Shown: piece by piece, positions 62,740 to 64,000 of the stretch
How positions within the stretch are numbered: the first letter of the stretch is position 1
How the letters are laid out: each line of letters opens with the position of its first letter
Assembly: GCA_033721235.1 (NCBI GenBank)
Contig: JAWWAY010000004.1
Coordinates: 1 to 64,000, forward strand
DNA: 64,000 nt
DNA from: UBA5078 sp033721235
Lineage (GTDB): Bacteria; Pseudomonadota; Gammaproteobacteria; Pseudomonadales; Pseudohongiellaceae
Direction of reading: 5' to 3'
Program-made: the position numbers and the translations under genes
The notes under the pieces: model-generated
Told to the model about the DNA's origin: nothing
The model's input: only the letters and a program-made list of their open reading frames with translations
Database searches by the model: none

Positions 62740-63615
62740 ATGGGTCGTGTAAGAGTAGGGCAAAAGAGGTTCTATATTGGCATGCTTGCAAGCGTGTTGC
62801 TTGGCTTTTGTCTTGATACTCTTGCACAAAACACAGCGGTACCTTTGGACTTTAGTCCCCAGAATTTTAAGCTAGATTTAAACCAAGCCCAGCAAGAAGT
62901 CCCTGCGGAGTTTACGTGGATAAGAGGGCGCTACACTAATTATGGTGGCGGCCGGGGGCGCAGAGGAGGCGGCTTTGGTCGCGGCTGGTGGGACACCGAT
63001 TTTCCCGATGCCGAGTCAAATTTTTTACGCGGGGTGCAGCGCTACACGAATATCGATACAAATAGCGAAAGCTATGAATGGCTGGACTTAACTGATCCCA
63101 AGCTATTCGAGCATACGTTTCTCTACATGAATATGAAGCGGGTGCCGATTGGTGCTATTTATAGCGGTCCAAATTTTAGCCCGGAAGAAGTAGAAGCTCT
63201 GCGAGAGTTCATGTTTAGAGGCGGTTTTGTTCTTCTTGATGATTTTTGGGGAGACGCGCACCTGGCAGACTTTAAGACTGAAATGGCCAAGTTGTTTCCA
63301 GAGCGGGAGCTAATCACTCTGTCACCTCAGCACGAGTTGTTTCATGTGTTTTTTGACGTGAATGAATTGGTGCAGATTCCAGGGCGCGCTGTTACTTGGG
63401 ATTATGGCGGTGGGTTTAGTTTGGATGACCCTGTGTACCCGCCATCGGTGTATGCAATTTTAGATGACGATGGACGAGTTATGTTGGCCGCCAATTTTAA
63501 TGCTGACTTAGGTGACGGCTGGGAGCATACGTTTTATGAGCCCTATCCAACACACTACAGCAATGAGGCATATAAAATTGCCATTAATTACTTAATTTAC
63601 GCGTTCACTCATTAG
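62740..63615 (+). CDS. DUF4159 exported protein
   Basis: This 291-residue protein has a signal peptide (MLASVLLGFCLDTLAQ). A Gly/Arg-rich segment (GGGRGRRGGGFGRGWWDTD) comes before FPDAESNFLRGVQRYTNI. The DUF4159 core follows (IGAIYSGPNFSPEEVEALRE, FMFRGGFVLLDDFWGDAH, SPQHELFHVFFDVNEL), a flavodoxin/GATase-like fold without catalytic residues. DUF4159 genes typically adjoin moxR, as here. Function is unknown, presumably in envelope maintenance. Confidence 0.9.
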   Translation: MGRVRVGQKRFYIGMLASVLLGFCLDTLAQNTAVPLDFSPQNFKLDLNQAQQEVPAEFTWIRGRYTNYGGGRGRRGGGFGRGWWDTDFPDAESNFLRGVQRYTNIDTNSESYEWLDLTDPKLFEHTFLYMNMKRVPIGAIYSGPNFSPEEVEALREFMFRGGFVLLDDFWGDAHLADFKTEMAKLFPERELITLSPQHELFHVFFDVNELVQIPGRAVTWDYGGGFSLDDPVYPPSVYAILDDDGRVMLAANFNADLGDGWEHTFYEPYPTHYSNEAYKIAINYLIYAFTH

Positions 63616-63680
63616 CAACTTACGCATCATACGAAGAAAAACGAATATCGAATATTAGCCAAACCAAACGGGAACGACAC

Positions 63681-64000
63681 ATGTCTGAATTAGAGAATAT
63701 CGAACAGGAAAATGTAGAAGGTCTAGAAAGCCACGACGACTTGGCGCTGGTCAAGAAGATGCAGGAGGGGAGGGAGCAGATCATCGCGGAAATCCGCAAG
63801 GTGATTATCGGTCAAGATAAGATTATCGATGAGCTCTTAATTGCATTGTTCGCAGGAGGCCATTGTTTGGTAACGGGGGTGCCAGGTTTGGCCAAAACCC
63901 TATTGATCAAGACTGTTGCCGATATTCTTCAGGTGGATTTTTCTCGCATCCAGTTTACGCCAGACTTAATGCCCGCAGACGTGGTGGGCGCCGAGATCGT
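63681..64000 (+). CDS. MoxR-family AAA+ ATPase, 3' end cut by window
   Basis: ATG 63681 is preceded by ACGGGAACGAC. The visible 106 residues have an acidic start, then the MoxR entry IIGQDKIIDELLIALFAGG, Walker A GVPGLAKTLLIK and the start of the second motif FTPDLMPADVVGAE. MoxR ATPases act as metal-insertion or folding chaperones working with vWA proteins. The partner vWA gene is four genes upstream in the same operon; a DUF58 gene is expected just after the window. Confidence 0.92.
   Translation, partial: MSELENIEQENVEGLESHDDLALVKKMQEGREQIIAEIRKVIIGQDKIIDELLIALFAGGHCLVTGVPGLAKTLLIKTVADILQVDFSRIQFTPDLMPADVVGAEI

Overview
The window is a contiguous piece of a gammaproteobacterial chromosome, most likely a marine, free-living member of the Cellvibrionales/Alteromonadales-type lineages. 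The evidence is the tgt-yajC-secD-secF order, prfC, tamA/tamB, htpX, a PanP-type aspartate decarboxylase, a large TonB-dependent receptor and a MoxR/DUF4175/DUF4159 envelope operon. Genes are dense on both strands. I see no rRNA, tRNA, insertion sequence, prophage or CRISPR array. Both ends cut through genes: a TonB receptor on the left and a MoxR ATPase on the right.

Layout. 1-5.3 kb: TonB-dependent receptor (5' end missing) with terminator, a degenerate PilZ protein, NhaA, and a membrane-anchored alpha-crystallin-like protein. 5.4-10.8 kb: tamB-tamA (reverse). 11-14.9 kb: TerC/CBS/CorC membrane protein translationally coupled to a DUF1704 (QEGLA, MATCAP-like) metallopeptidase, then htpX. 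15.0-16.1 kb: an AT-richer insert with a CPBP intramembrane protease and a 62-residue peptide with a double-glycine-type leader, closed by a perfect hairpin; this is the best candidate for an undescribed system. 16.1-23.7 kb: an Anbu (ancestral proteasome beta-like) locus with a transglutaminase/DUF2126 protein, a circularly permuted ATP-grasp protein, an alpha-E protein and a zinc peptidase. 23.9-34.7 kb: mixed housekeeping and accessory genes, including an acyl-CoA-ligase-like gene split by one amber codon, CopC-like, membrane AraC-type regulator, quinone oxidoreductase, HolD-like/rimI, topoisomerase-type zinc ribbons, hisC and a lysozyme-like lipoprotein. 34.9-39.3 kb: an orphan GAF-PilB/GspE-type ATPase, small unknowns and a 570-bp AT-rich gap with a palindromic pair of DnaA boxes. 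39.4-45.5 kb: prfC, tgt, yajC, secD, secF. 45.6-52.9 kb: panP, mltD, an MltB-family transglycosylase, a DUF3524 (tRNA-queuosine mannosyltransferase-like) glycosyltransferase and a Nudix hydrolase. 53.1-64 kb: a six-gene, tightly overlapping envelope operon (DUF4175, vWA/GATase-like, C13/caspase-like pseudo-peptidase, TPR-gluzincin, DUF4159, MoxR).

Functional themes. Envelope biogenesis and quality control dominate (TamAB, SecDF-YajC, HtpX, lytic transglycosylases, the MoxR operon). There is an unusual concentration of proteases and peptide-bond enzymes between 12.6 and 23.7 kb (DUF1704, HtpX, CPBP, transglutaminase, ATP-grasp, zinc peptidase, Anbu). All functional assignments rest on motifs and remembered family signatures read from the sequence; no database search was run.
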